Under the pieces are notes generated by a model. The model made no database searches. It was not told the DNA's origin and worked only from the letters and a program-made list of their open reading frames with translations. The position numbers and the translations under genes are program-made. From assembly GCA_016927315.1 (NCBI GenBank), contig JAFGMV010000040.1, forward strand, positions 1-64,000: a DNA stretch of 64,000 bases, written 5' to 3'. This DNA is from Anaerolineales bacterium. GTDB lineage: Bacteria > Chloroflexota > Anaerolineae > Anaerolineales > Villigracilaceae. Shown piece by piece: positions 9,695 through 17,555 of the stretch (within the stretch, counting starts at the first letter, position 1; each line of letters begins with the position of its first letter).

Positions 9695-11575
9695 ATGAGT
9701 TTTGTAACCCAGCCCGTTACCCGACAGAATGTGTTGGTTTCCCAGTTAGGCATGTCACTCGTCAGTGGGGCGGTTCTGTTCTTCCTGCTGGTGTTTGCCT
9801 GGATGACCGGTTACCAGTTGCTGTATGCTGGTCGAATATTCCCGGGGGTTTCGATTTCCGGGGTTGACCTTTCAGGGCTGAAACCAGCGGATGCAGCTGT
9901 CAAGCTCAGCCAGACGCTCTCCTATCCTTATTCGGGACGGGTTGTCCTGACGGACGGTCATAAGTTATGGATAACCACCCCAGTTGAACTGGGTATGGTT
10001 TTTGATGCTTCCGCCAGCGCCCAGGCTGCTTTTCAACTTGGTCGCAGCGGCGGACTTTTCGACAGCCTTTCGAATCAGGTTAATGCCCTGCGTCAGGGAG
10101 TGGATGTATCTCCGGTGATCATTCTGGATCAGCGAGTTGCATATAATTATTTGCAGTCGATTGCTTCTGAAATCGACCAGCCTGTGGTGGAAGCCAGTCT
10201 GCGTATTGATGATACCCAGGTTGTAGCCCAACCAGGACAGATTGGGCGGTTGTTGAATGTGGACGCAACCCTGTTTGTGCTGACTTCCCAGCTGCAGAGT
10301 TTCCATGATGGGACCATTGAGCTGGTCATCGAAGAAAAACAACCCGAGATACTGGATGTGTCTGAACAGGAAGAAGTCGCCCGCAGGATCTTAAGCCAGC
10401 CAGTCACCCTGACCCTCGCAGGGGAAGATACAGAAGATCCCGGTCCCTGGTCCTTTGATGAGCAGACCATTGCGAAAATGCTGACCGTCCAGAAGGTTTT
10501 GGAAAATGGACAGCCTCGGGTGCAGGTCACGCTGGATGAATTTTCCTTACGGCAGATATTGTCTGATATTGCGTCTCAAGCAGATCGGAAGGCTGAGAAT
10601 GCACGTTTCATCTTCAATGATGAAACCAACCAGCTGGAAGTATTTGAAGCTGCCAGGGTTGGCAGGGTCGTTGATCAACTGGCCAGTGTGACCGCCATCA
10701 ACACTGCCCTCCAGCAGGGGAAGCATGTGATCCCGATTATGATGGTGTATGATAATCCATCCGTTATTGAAACCGCGACCGGTGTGGAACTTGGCATTAC
10801 AGAACTGGTCAGCGTACAGACTTCTTACTTTTATGGTTCCAGCCCGGAGCGAATTCAGAACATTGATACAGCCAGGGCGCGTTTTCATGGTTTGCTGGTT
10901 GCTCCTGGAGAAACCTTTTCGATGGGAGAAGCCCTGGGGGATATCAGCCTGGATAATGGGTTTGAAGAAGCCCTGATCATTTACGGAGGACGTACCATCA
11001 AGGGGGTTGGGGGAGGAGTTTGCCAGGTCAGCACTACATTGTTCAGGACAGTGCTTTTTGGCGGTTACCCGGTTGATGAGAGACATTCTCATGCTTATCG
11101 AGTCTCTTATTATGAATACAACGCAAGCGGTTCCCGGGACCCGCAGCTGGTAGGCCTTGATGCAACGGTTTACTTTCCCCTGGTGGATTTCAAATTTACC
11201 AATGACACGCCTTATTGGATTTTGATGGAGACGTACCTGGATGCTGCTGCAAGAACGCTGACCTGGAAGTTTTATTCCACCTCGGATGGAAGGACTGTAG
11301 AAATATCGAATACTGGCCCGCAGAATATTGTCCCGCCGCCGCCGCCGCTTTTCGAGGAAAACCCGGAATTAGAGAAAAATGTCATCAAACAGGTGGATTG
11401 GGCAGCAGAAGGTGCGGACGTGGTTGTGGACCGTACTGTTTACCGGGAGGGCACGGTTTATATCCAGGACCAATTTCAGACGCAATATGAACCCTGGCGA
11501 GCAGTTTGTGAATATGGGCCGGCGACGAAAGATCTTGAAAAAACAGCCAAACGAAAAGGCGCCTGCCAGCCATAG
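9695..11575 (+). CDS. VanW-family cell-wall-associated protein
   Basis: A 626-residue protein with a single N-terminal membrane segment (about residues 20-42). Two consecutive PG_binding_4-like repeats follow in about residues 50-370, for example FPGVSISGVDLSGLKPADA. The VanW domain (about 390-520) has the hallmark GGGVCQVSTTLF and PGETFSM blocks. VanW proteins are widespread accessory envelope proteins. A link to peptidoglycan is suggested by the repeats, but no biochemical activity is established. A TATAAT 7 nt upstream of the start suggests a leaderless transcript. The C-terminal region contains a PPPPP stretch and an exposed-looking tail. Confidence 0.9.
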   Translation: MSFVTQPVTRQNVLVSQLGMSLVSGAVLFFLLVFAWMTGYQLLYAGRIFPGVSISGVDLSGLKPADAAVKLSQTLSYPYSGRVVLTDGHKLWITTPVELGMVFDASASAQAAFQLGRSGGLFDSLSNQVNALRQGVDVSPVIILDQRVAYNYLQSIASEIDQPVVEASLRIDDTQVVAQPGQIGRLLNVDATLFVLTSQLQSFHDGTIELVIEEKQPEILDVSEQEEVARRILSQPVTLTLAGEDTEDPGPWSFDEQTIAKMLTVQKVLENGQPRVQVTLDEFSLRQILSDIASQADRKAENARFIFNDETNQLEVFEAARVGRVVDQLASVTAINTALQQGKHVIPIMMVYDNPSVIETATGVELGITELVSVQTSYFYGSSPERIQNIDTARARFHGLLVAPGETFSMGEALGDISLDNGFEEALIIYGGRTIKGVGGGVCQVSTTLFRTVLFGGYPVDERHSHAYRVSYYEYNASGSRDPQLVGLDATVYFPLVDFKFTNDTPYWILMETYLDAAARTLTWKFYSTSDGRTVEISNTGPQNIVPPPPPLFEENPELEKNVIKQVDWAAEGADVVVDRTVYREGTVYIQDQFQTQYEPWRAVCEYGPATKDLEKTAKRKGACQP

Positions 11576-11609
11576 GGGAAGTGTTTGAATTTCGGAGGCC
11601 TGGCGTATA

Positions 11610-11637
11610 TTGAAGGAATTGGCTTGCATGGTACAAT
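11610..11637 (+). promoter_or_regulatory. Promoter of the Trm112-like gene
   Basis: TTGAAG (11610-11615) and TACAAT (11632-11637) are separated by 16 bp, a reasonable sigma-70-type promoter. The ribosome-binding site AGGAGA at 11654-11659 and the ATG at 11669 follow. Confidence 0.5.
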
Positions 11638-11668
11638 TGGCGCTTGTTGAGATAGGAGAAAAGTAAAA

Positions 11669-11881
11669 ATGGTCAGTCAAGAGTTGCTCGATATCCTGCG
11701 CTGTCCGGCCTGTGTGCGTGATAAAGGTGGTGAACTCACCTTGCACCAGGATACCTGGCTGATTTGTCAGGATTGTGGGCGAAAATATCCGATTAAAGAA
11801 GATATACCTGTCATGTTGATCGATGAAGGGGATCAATGGATTGACAAGGCGGTCGAGGACTTACCTGTTCCTCCTCAATAA
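11669..11881 (+). CDS. Trm112-family zinc-ribbon protein
   Basis: A 70-residue protein of the Trm112p/YcaR family. It shows the typical start LLDILRCPAC, a second cysteine pair CQDCGRKYPI, and the DIPVML block that ends the family domain. The four cysteines (CPAC and CQDC) probably bind zinc. Eukaryotic and archaeal relatives activate methyltransferases of translation factors and RNA. The bacterial role is less clear. It has its own promoter and a good ribosome-binding site (AGGAGA at 11654-11659). A HEAT-repeat gene follows 7 nt after its stop. Confidence 0.85.
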   Translation: MVSQELLDILRCPACVRDKGGELTLHQDTWLICQDCGRKYPIKEDIPVMLIDEGDQWIDKAVEDLPVPPQ

Positions 11882-11888
11882 AGAATCT

Positions 11889-12464
11889 ATGTCGGAGATG
11901 GATGGTCTCCTGGCAGACCTGACCAGTGGAGAGGATGAGCGTTCTGAAAACGCCGTTCCGGGTTTGGTTGCTCTGGGAGCGTGTATATTGCCTGAAATTG
12001 AAAAGCTGCTCGTATCAGAGGTGATAGACCACCGCTGGTGGGGGGTGCGTGTTTTGGCGCAATACCCTGAACCCCAGAGCAAGTGGCTTATACAGGCGCT
12101 GGCGGATCGTGAGCAGGAAGTACGTCAATGCGCAGCACTGGCCTTGGTTTCGCATCCTGCCCCTGAAGCAATACCGGCATTGATCGATGCGATGTTTGAT
12201 CCTGATGTGACCCTGTCCGGAATAGCTGCAACTGCCCTGACTGCAATCGGTGAACCCGCCGTGGAAGCATTATTGACAAAGCTTCCAGGCTCTTCTGAGC
12301 ATGCACGGATCAATATGTTCCGGGTTCTGGCAAGAATTTGTGATCGCCGTGCTATCCCGGTGTTGATGGAAGCGATGAAAGAAGACTCGGCATTAATCCA
12401 ATATTGGGCAGAAGAAGGCCTGCATCGACTGGGGCTGGATATGGTATATACTAAACCTGATTGA
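11889..12464 (+). CDS. HEAT-repeat protein
   Basis: A protein of about 191 residues made of alpha-helical HEAT/PBS-lyase-like repeats of roughly 30 residues. Repeats are recognisable by recurring patterns such as WLIQALADREQEVRQCAALAL, AIPALIDAMFDPDVTLSGIA and AIPVLMEAMKEDSALIQYWA (each seen in parts). Such repeats form protein-binding solenoids, so a scaffold or regulatory role is likely and no enzyme activity is suggested. The start at 11889 follows the Trm112-like gene. A longer frame that begins inside that gene is considered spurious. Confidence 0.75.
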   Translation: MSEMDGLLADLTSGEDERSENAVPGLVALGACILPEIEKLLVSEVIDHRWWGVRVLAQYPEPQSKWLIQALADREQEVRQCAALALVSHPAPEAIPALIDAMFDPDVTLSGIAATALTAIGEPAVEALLTKLPGSSEHARINMFRVLARICDRRAIPVLMEAMKEDSALIQYWAEEGLHRLGLDMVYTKPD

Positions 12465-12472
12465 GAAAAACT

Positions 12473-13906
12473 ATGTCTGAAAATAAAGTACTTGCTTTTC
12501 TTAAAAAATTAGTTCCACAAAAGAAACCGTCAATTGGTTCAATGATTGGCTGGGGCATTTATGGTGTGATTGTAATTGTTCTGGCAGTAGTTGTTTTCAA
12601 TTTCACACGCGTTTTTATTAAGGAACAGCAGATATTCCGTCTGCCCGGGGTACCGATCGTAGAACAAGGCGGGAACGAGGCGCTCCCGGATGATCAACAG
12701 GATCCGGTTCCTTCGGCTCCTGAAGAGAATCTTCCCGAGCCATGGGATGGGGGCAGCCGGGTGACAATCTTGCTCCTGGGATTGGATGAACGCGACTGGG
12801 AGGTGGGCGCCGGAGCGCCGCGTTCTGATACGATGATGCTGGCAACCCTGGACCCGATCAGCAAGACAGCCGGTATGCTGTCTATTCCGCGTGACATGTG
12901 GGTAAATATTCCCGGATATGGCTATAACCGCATCAATATGGCTTATTCATTCGGAGAAGGCGCCCAGTTACCGGGAGGGGGTCCGGGATTGGCCATGAAG
13001 ACCGTTGATGAGTTTATTGGGGTACCGATCCAGTATTACCTCCAGGTCGACTTTATGGCATTTGAAGAAGGTATTGATGCCATGGGCGGGCTGGATATAT
13101 GTATTCCTGAAAAGATACGCATTGATCCGATTGGCCCCAAACTACCGTATAACCTTGATCCTGGCTGCCAGACGCTGTACGGGTATGAAGCCCTGGCGTA
13201 TGCACGTAACCGTAAGACCGCGGAAGGTGATGTTGATCGCGCCAAACGGCAGCAGCAGGTCATTATGGCGATCCGTGATCAGGTGCTTTCCCCTGAAAAC
13301 TTTCCCAAAATGGTGAAAATTGCCCCTGATGTTTACAACGAAGTTGCACCATTGATCCGTACCAATTTGTCCTTCGAAGATGCATTGCGGCTGGCTTCAC
13401 TGGCCCAGCAGATCCCGCGTGATCGTTATAAGCAGGGTGTGATTGATTACACCATGATGAGCCTGGATAATGTCATACTGGGAGGGCAGGATGCCAGTAT
13501 TGCCAAGCCGTTCCCGGATAAGATCCGTGTCCTGCGGGATGAGATTTTCCTGACCGGAGGTGCGGTAAGCCCGATTGCACAGGGAACGCCGGCTGAATTG
13601 ATGCAAGTAGAAGGGGCGCGGGTTCGTGTACGCAACGCTTCTTATACGACCGGGGTAGAGCAGACCACCGCCCAATTTTTACAGTCACAGGGGATGGGAG
13701 TCACTGAATTGGGAACCGGAAGCGCCAATACCGTCTCGGTCATTACTTTATATTCAGATAAACTCTATAGCTTGCGGTATCTATTGACCATGCTGAACCC
13801 AAGCGGTGTACAATTAAAAATTGAGCCCAACCCATCAGAAACCGTTGATATCCAGGTAGACCTGGGATCAAACTGGGCGGCCAACCCGACCCCACCGCAG
13901 CAGTAG
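12473..13906 (+). CDS. LCP (LytR-CpsA-Psr) family glycopolymer transferase
   Basis: A membrane-anchored protein of about 477 residues. It has one N-terminal transmembrane helix (about 25-48), an LCP domain (about 105-285) and a LytR_C domain near the C-terminus (about 370-455). LCP motifs are visible: LLLGLDER, APRSDTMMLATLDP, SIPRDMWV, and the basic YARNRKTAEGDVDRAKRQQQ helix. LCP enzymes transfer undecaprenyl-linked glycopolymers to peptidoglycan outside the membrane. It could therefore be the attachment enzyme for the glycan encoded by the locus downstream (inference). A strong terminator follows at 13931-13962. ATG at 12473 is chosen; TTG at 12461 would overlap the preceding stop. Confidence 0.9.
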   Translation: MSENKVLAFLKKLVPQKKPSIGSMIGWGIYGVIVIVLAVVVFNFTRVFIKEQQIFRLPGVPIVEQGGNEALPDDQQDPVPSAPEENLPEPWDGGSRVTILLLGLDERDWEVGAGAPRSDTMMLATLDPISKTAGMLSIPRDMWVNIPGYGYNRINMAYSFGEGAQLPGGGPGLAMKTVDEFIGVPIQYYLQVDFMAFEEGIDAMGGLDICIPEKIRIDPIGPKLPYNLDPGCQTLYGYEALAYARNRKTAEGDVDRAKRQQQVIMAIRDQVLSPENFPKMVKIAPDVYNEVAPLIRTNLSFEDALRLASLAQQIPRDRYKQGVIDYTMMSLDNVILGGQDASIAKPFPDKIRVLRDEIFLTGGAVSPIAQGTPAELMQVEGARVRVRNASYTTGVEQTTAQFLQSQGMGVTELGTGSANTVSVITLYSDKLYSLRYLLTMLNPSGVQLKIEPNPSETVDIQVDLGSNWAANPTPPQQ

Positions 13907-13930
13907 AATTGACTGATTGAATTGAATCGG

Positions 13931-13962
13931 CGACTCCCGGAGAAACCCCGGGAGTCGTTTTT
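13931..13962. terminator. Intrinsic terminator between convergent genes
   Basis: A perfect 10-bp stem CGACTCCCGG / CCGGGAGTCG (13931-13940 and 13948-13957) with a 7-nt loop is followed by TTTTT at 13958-13962. It ends the LCP transcript on the + strand. On the minus strand its left flank is less U-rich. Confidence 0.85.
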
Positions 13963-14837
13963 CATTGCTGCCGGAAGCTCAACCGCAGACTGCCGCTATA
14001 GATATTCCCATCAGTCGTTTGGCAGACCGGGGGCGTTAGCCCGGTTGTTGGCGAAGTGCTGTTTCCCACGATAAGCGAGTAAATAATATCCGGATGCATT
14101 ATAAAATCAGCGTACCCAATTCCTATTTCCGGTTTCAGACCGGTGAAGAAATACTCTTCCCCGGTGTTCCAGTTAACAACAATTTTCACGCCGGGTACCG
14201 GTTTATTGGCAGTATTCAATACAACCACCTGGAGCAGCCCTTCTGACAGCGCAGGATCACAGATTGTTTCCTGCTCATTCAGGAAGAAAGGTACTCCAGG
14301 CGTGGGCGTACCGGTTGGGGCGGGACGGGGCGTGGGCGTATAGAAAGCAGCCAGTGTGGGAACGCTTTCCTCGCCGGTCTCATTTTCCGGTTGAGGAGCA
14401 GTGGTATTTTCCCCGTCGGTATCCGGTGTTGAGGCCGGTTCTGCAGGGACGGGTGTCGTTGTTGCGGCGCCGGGCGGCGGCGCATTGGTAGGCTGAGCGT
14501 CGCTTTGCTGCAGCGCATTGGCCAGCAGTGCCAGCGCCTGGATCGTAGTGGAATCGTCCCCTTCCGATGCGATCATGCGCTGTGCCTGGGCGGCCAGTCT
14601 TTTGCCCGGCTCTTGTTCCTCGAGCAAGGCCAGGCGGGCCCTGGCGCGCTCGAGGTTCCCGGTAGAAGCGAAAGAAGCTGCAATGACGGACCGGTACTGG
14701 TCCTTGAAATCGCTTCGCAGTGCTGCGGGCGACAGGTCGGTTTGCTTTCCGGGTGAAATGACCCACGAATAAAGCAGCCCAATCCCGAAACCAATCAGGA
14801 GTCCGAACAGGAGTTGCAGGGGAAGACGGAATTTCAT
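13962..14837 (-). CDS. Membrane-anchored protein with Pro/Thr-rich linker
   Basis: A 291-residue protein I do not recognise beyond its layout. It has an N-terminal transmembrane helix (about residues 7-28), a helical region with the motif DLSPAALRSDFKDQYRSVIA (about 34-53), and a low-complexity linker rich in Pro, Thr and Ala with a TPTPRPAPTGTPTPG stretch. A C-terminal domain of about 100 residues contains one Cys pair (CDPALS, PPVCQT) and looks like an extracellular beta domain. The N-terminal part is clearly paralogous to the adjacent upstream gene. The start overlaps that gene's stop as ATGA, so the two are translationally coupled. The function is unknown. Confidence 0.7.
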   Translation of the reverse strand: MKFRLPLQLLFGLLIGFGIGLLYSWVISPGKQTDLSPAALRSDFKDQYRSVIAASFASTGNLERARARLALLEEQEPGKRLAAQAQRMIASEGDDSTTIQALALLANALQQSDAQPTNAPPPGAATTTPVPAEPASTPDTDGENTTAPQPENETGEESVPTLAAFYTPTPRPAPTGTPTPGVPFFLNEQETICDPALSEGLLQVVVLNTANKPVPGVKIVVNWNTGEEYFFTGLKPEIGIGYADFIMHPDIIYSLIVGNSTSPTTGLTPPVCQTTDGNIYSGSLRLSFRQQ

Positions 14838-15193
14838 GGTATGGTTTCCCCAGCCGGTGCAGCAGTCCAGTTTTCCAGGTCGGAGGCCAATTCTTGTATC
14901 AGTTGAAGATCTGCTTCGGTATATTGGTATTGTTGTGCCTGCTGGTACGCTGTTGTCACGATCCTGGAAGGCGCCTGACTGCCGAAAATAGCCAGCCGTT
15001 GGGCAGCTTGTTGGATATCCTGTTCACCCTGATAAGCCTCTGCCACCATGAGAATATAGTCGGTGCGATAATCTTCCCGCAGTGTTTCAGGGGTCGTGTC
15101 GATAAATTCGACCGGGTTGATCACCCACCCATAGACCAGTCCGGCGGTCAGACCGACGATGAATGCAATCAAGAAGAAGGACCATTTTGGCAT
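14834..15193 (-). CDS. Small membrane-anchored protein, paralogue of neighbour
   Basis: A protein of about 119 residues beginning MPKWSFFLIAFIVGL, with one transmembrane helix and then DTTPETLREDYRTDYILMVA. This aligns with the same region of the next gene (DLSPAALRSDFKDQYRSVIA). The rest is helical and rich in Gln and Ala. It lacks the Pro/Thr linker and C-terminal domain of its paralogue. A longer reading frame exists upstream, but it runs through the SRP RNA gene and is rejected. ATG at 15193 lies about 46 nt after the SRP RNA 3' end. The function is unknown; the shared part may be a cytoplasmic or periplasmic interaction domain. Confidence 0.7.
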   Translation of the reverse strand: MPKWSFFLIAFIVGLTAGLVYGWVINPVEFIDTTPETLREDYRTDYILMVAEAYQGEQDIQQAAQRLAIFGSQAPSRIVTTAYQQAQQYQYTEADLQLIQELASDLENWTAAPAGETIP

Positions 15194-15238
15194 AGTGTTT
15201 ATTTTGCCATAGTTTGTTGGAATATAAAAGGGAAAAAT

Positions 15239-15342
15239 GTCCGGGCAGGAGACCGGCGGCGCCCAGAGGCACTTCCTTACCGCTGCTGCCTCTCGGCCCT
15301 GGCGGGGTTCGAAAGGTTCTGCCGCGCCGGACCTACCCGGAC
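15239..15342 (-). ncRNA. ffs: Signal recognition particle RNA (small bacterial type)
   Basis: A minus-strand RNA of about 104 nt that carries the conserved SRP helix 8 region: CCAGGGCCGAGAGGCAGCAG followed by CGGTAAG. It has a GAGA tetraloop and the asymmetric loop that binds Ffh. The ends pair to close the rod: GTCCGGGTAGG at the 5' end with CCTGCCCGGAC at the 3' end (11 bp with one wobble), then CCGGCG with CGCCGG. A run of Us follows the 3' end (ATTTTT), as expected for termination. The promoter at 15350-15378 is well placed. The size matches the 4.5S-type SRP RNA that lacks the Alu domain. Confidence 0.92.
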
Positions 15343-15349
15343 GGTTGCA

Positions 15350-15378
15350 AGCATACTCGAAGTGAGATTGCATGTCAA
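15350..15378 (-). promoter_or_regulatory. Promoter of the SRP RNA gene
   Basis: On the minus strand TTGACA (15373-15378) and TATGCT (15350-15355) are 17 bp apart. The predicted start lies about 7 nt downstream, at the 5' end of the SRP RNA. This is the best canonical promoter in the window. Confidence 0.85.
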
Positions 15379-15704
15379 CCTGGGCAAGCACAGCGAATCA
15401 GAGGGGAGTCGAAAGTATCCTGGATTTCTTCACAATTAAGTACCGAGAGGATTAAATCGAGCGGCGAGTCGATTAAATCGAGCGGCGGGCGGATTTAATC
15501 CTCCGGCGGGTGGATTGAAAGCAGCTGCGATCAACGCGGTTTGGCCTTACTGAACAGATAGGGATGAACTATTGATCGTAGCAGCAGTGAAATAAGCTGG
15601 GTTTGTAGGAACTGGAGCTAAGACTAAAAAGGTTCATGCCGTATAAATGGATAAATTCCAGCTTATTTGCATATTTGAAATGCTGCTGCAAGCCAGAGAG
15701 TGGA
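15379..15704. other. Non-coding stretch upstream of the glycan locus
   Basis: No gene is seen. It contains the direct and inverted repeats listed at 15447-15503. Otherwise it appears to be plain intergenic DNA between the SRP RNA promoter and the putative promoter region of the glycan locus. Confidence 0.5.
15447..15503. repeat. 17-bp direct repeat inside an 11-bp inverted repeat
   Basis: GATTAAATCGAGCGGCG occurs at 15450-15466 and again at 15471-15487, a period of 21 bp. The outer arms GAGGATTAAAT (15447-15457) and ATTTAATCCTC (15493-15503) are perfect inverted repeats. The arrangement looks like a protein-binding site or a decayed element. Confidence 0.6.
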
Positions 15705-15747
15705 TGTCAATTCTTTTGCTGTTGTATAATTGCATTATGAATTGACA
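15705..15747 (+). promoter_or_regulatory. -10 element flanked by a 9-bp inverted repeat
   Basis: A perfect TATAAT (15725-15730) lies between the perfect inverted repeat TGTCAATTC (15705-15713) and GAATTGACA (15739-15747). This looks like a promoter with an operator, placed about 230 bp before the first gene of the glycan locus. No matching -35 hexamer is evident at 17 bp. The leader between about 15737 and 15975 has a small hairpin CTGCC/GGCAG near 15790-15806 and a T-run before the NusG-like gene. Confidence 0.4.
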
Positions 15748-15975
15748 GGAGAAAAGAAATATACCGGTGGAAGCAGTGAACACTGAATCTGCCGGCGGGT
15801 GGCAGGGCTGATGCTATGAAACCGTACTGATCAAAATTTGCCCGGGTATTTAATACGTGAGCATATATTTAAGTAACACAATCGGCTGTCCCTTTTCTCT
15901 CTGGTCAACAAAGATAAACTCGATAGTCGATTTTTTTTAGAAAAATGACCAACGATAAGAAAAAAGTTTTTCATT

Positions 15976-16509
15976 ATGGCTGAAGCGTGGTACGCAATCC
16001 GCAGTAAACCTCACAAGGAAGATTTCCTGTGGGGCCAATTGGCGGCCCGGAAAATAGAAACCTTTTATCCGCGAATAAAGGTGCAGCCTCAAAACCCAAG
16101 GGCTAAAAAGGTGAGGCCCTATTTTCCGGGTTACCTGTTTGTGCGTGTAGACCTGGGCGATATCACCTCCTCCAGTTTGCAGTGGATGCCGGGTGCGGTG
16201 GGGGTGGTTTCCTTTGATGGGCAGCCTTCAAGTATCCCTGAGACACTTATCATGGCCATCCGGCAGCGTATTGATCAGGACAATGCAGCCATGAAAGCCA
16301 GCCGGACCGGTTTTAAACCCGGGGAGGCTGTGATTGTCCAGACCGGGCCGTTTGCCGGGTACGAAGCTATATTCGATTCCAGCCTGCCTGGTGAGGACCG
16401 TGTGCGTGTCCTGCTGAAAATGATCAACCACCGGCAGGTGTTGGTGGATTTGTCCGGGGGGCAGATCTATCGTAAAAATCACTCTCACGTGCCGGGCCGG
16501 AAAGCCTAG
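15976..16509 (+). CDS. NusG/RfaH-like transcription elongation factor
   Basis: A 177-residue paralogue of NusG. It has an NGN domain (about 1-100) beginning with the classic WYAIRSKPHKE and containing RPYFPGYLFVRVDL, and a C-terminal KOW domain (about 113-160) with FKPGEAVIVQTGPFAGYEA. Specialised NusG paralogues (RfaH, LoaP, UpxY) ride on RNA polymerase and suppress termination in long polysaccharide operons. Its position as the first gene of a 30-kb glycan locus fits that job, so it is probably locus-specific and not the housekeeping NusG. No Shine-Dalgarno sequence is evident. A 9-bp hairpin lies just after the gene at 16543-16565. Confidence 0.85.
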   Translation: MAEAWYAIRSKPHKEDFLWGQLAARKIETFYPRIKVQPQNPRAKKVRPYFPGYLFVRVDLGDITSSSLQWMPGAVGVVSFDGQPSSIPETLIMAIRQRIDQDNAAMKASRTGFKPGEAVIVQTGPFAGYEAIFDSSLPGEDRVRVLLKMINHRQVLVDLSGGQIYRKNHSHVPGRKA

Positions 16510-16542
16510 CTTTCGGGGGCGTGACAGGGTAATTTCAAGGGT

Positions 16543-16565
16543 CTGACATTCAATCAGAATGTCGG
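16543..16565 (+). other. Hairpin after the NusG-like gene
   Basis: CTGACATTC (16543-16551) pairs with GAATGTCGG (16557-16565) around a 5-nt loop, with one G-U wobble. No U-run follows, so it is not a standard terminator. It could be a pause or recognition element for the NusG-like protein (speculative). Confidence 0.3.
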
Positions 16566-16604
16566 AAGGGCGGATGCATGCCAGTGATCAGAAAGAGTAT
16601 GGAA

Positions 16605-16610
16605 TACAAT
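16605..16610 (+). promoter_or_regulatory. -10-like element 7 nt before the Wzm gene
   Basis: TACAAT ends exactly 7 nt before the ATG at 16618, the same geometry as the TATAAT before the VanW-family gene. No Shine-Dalgarno sequence lies between, so a leaderless internal promoter is possible. Confidence 0.35.
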
Positions 16611-16617
16611 TTTACTA

Positions 16618-17490
16618 ATGGAAAATTCTGAACCGAGCGAACAAATTTCCGACGAATACTGGGACATGACCATCGAACCCCAGCGGGGATTGTTCGATTT
16701 GCAGCTGAAGGAGTTGTGGCGCTACCGGGACCTGGTGATGCTGTTCGTGCGGCGGGATTTCGTTTCCGTTTATAAACAGACCATCCTGGGTCCGCTGTGG
16801 TTTCTGATCCAGCCGCTGCTGACCACCATCACGTTCACAATTATCTTCGGCCAGATCGCCAGGCTGCCGACGGATGGGCTGCCCCAGTTCTTGTTTTACC
16901 TGTCCGGAACGGTGGTGTGGTCTTATTTTGCGGACTGTCTCAATAAAACCTCCAACACATTTGTGGCCAACTACAACCTGTTTGGCAAGGTATATTTCCC
17001 GCGCCTGGCGGTGCCGGTTTCGATCCTGATTTCAAGCCTGATTACTTTCGTGATTCAACTGCTTTTATTCGTGGCTTTTATGATTTTCTTTATTCTCAGC
17101 GGTTCTGAAATTCGGCCCAATCTCTGGCTGCTCTTCTTCCCGGTTTTAATCCTGATGATGGCCGGGCTGGGGCTGGGGTTCGGGATCATCATTTCTTCCC
17201 TGACGACCAAATACCGCGACTTGCGCTTCCTGGTGACATTCGGGGTGCAGCTGCTGATGTACGCCACTCCGGTGATCTACCCGGTTTCTTCCATCCCGGA
17301 CAGGTTTCGGTGGATCATCCAGGCCAATCCCATGACGCCGATCGTGGAGACCTTCCGGTACGCATTCCTGGGAGCTGGCACGGTTGCGATCGGCCAACTG
17401 CTGTATAGTTTCGGCTTTATGCTGGTGGTGGTCTTCCTGGGGGTGATCATCTTCAACCGGGTGGAGCAGAATTTTATGGATACGGTTTGA
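16618..17490 (+). CDS. wzm: Polysaccharide ABC transporter permease (Wzm/TagG type)
   Basis: A 290-residue integral membrane protein of the ABC-2 type used to export O-antigen or teichoic-acid-like glycans. A cytoplasmic N-terminus is followed by KQTILGPLWFLIQPLLTTITF, typical of the family (seen in parts), then six hydrophobic segments ending in IFNRVEQNFMDTV. The motif YATPVIYPVSSIP is the usual re-entrant region of Wzm proteins. It works with the ATPase encoded immediately downstream to move a lipid-linked glycan across the cytoplasmic membrane. The presence of this pair says that at least one glycan made by the locus is exported by the ABC-dependent route. Confidence 0.92.
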   Translation: MENSEPSEQISDEYWDMTIEPQRGLFDLQLKELWRYRDLVMLFVRRDFVSVYKQTILGPLWFLIQPLLTTITFTIIFGQIARLPTDGLPQFLFYLSGTVVWSYFADCLNKTSNTFVANYNLFGKVYFPRLAVPVSILISSLITFVIQLLLFVAFMIFFILSGSEIRPNLWLLFFPVLILMMAGLGLGFGIIISSLTTKYRDLRFLVTFGVQLLMYATPVIYPVSSIPDRFRWIIQANPMTPIVETFRYAFLGAGTVAIGQLLYSFGFMLVVVFLGVIIFNRVEQNFMDTV

Positions 17491-17555
17491 GGATTGAAGA
17501 ATTTTGATTGATGAATTTAGATTGGTTTATCACATTGTTCAGTTGAGATATCTTC

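Noticed and set aside
15194-15391. N-terminal extension of the small minus-strand membrane protein
   Set aside because: It would translate the SRP RNA gene. A natural start at 15193 gives a standard membrane-anchor N-terminus.
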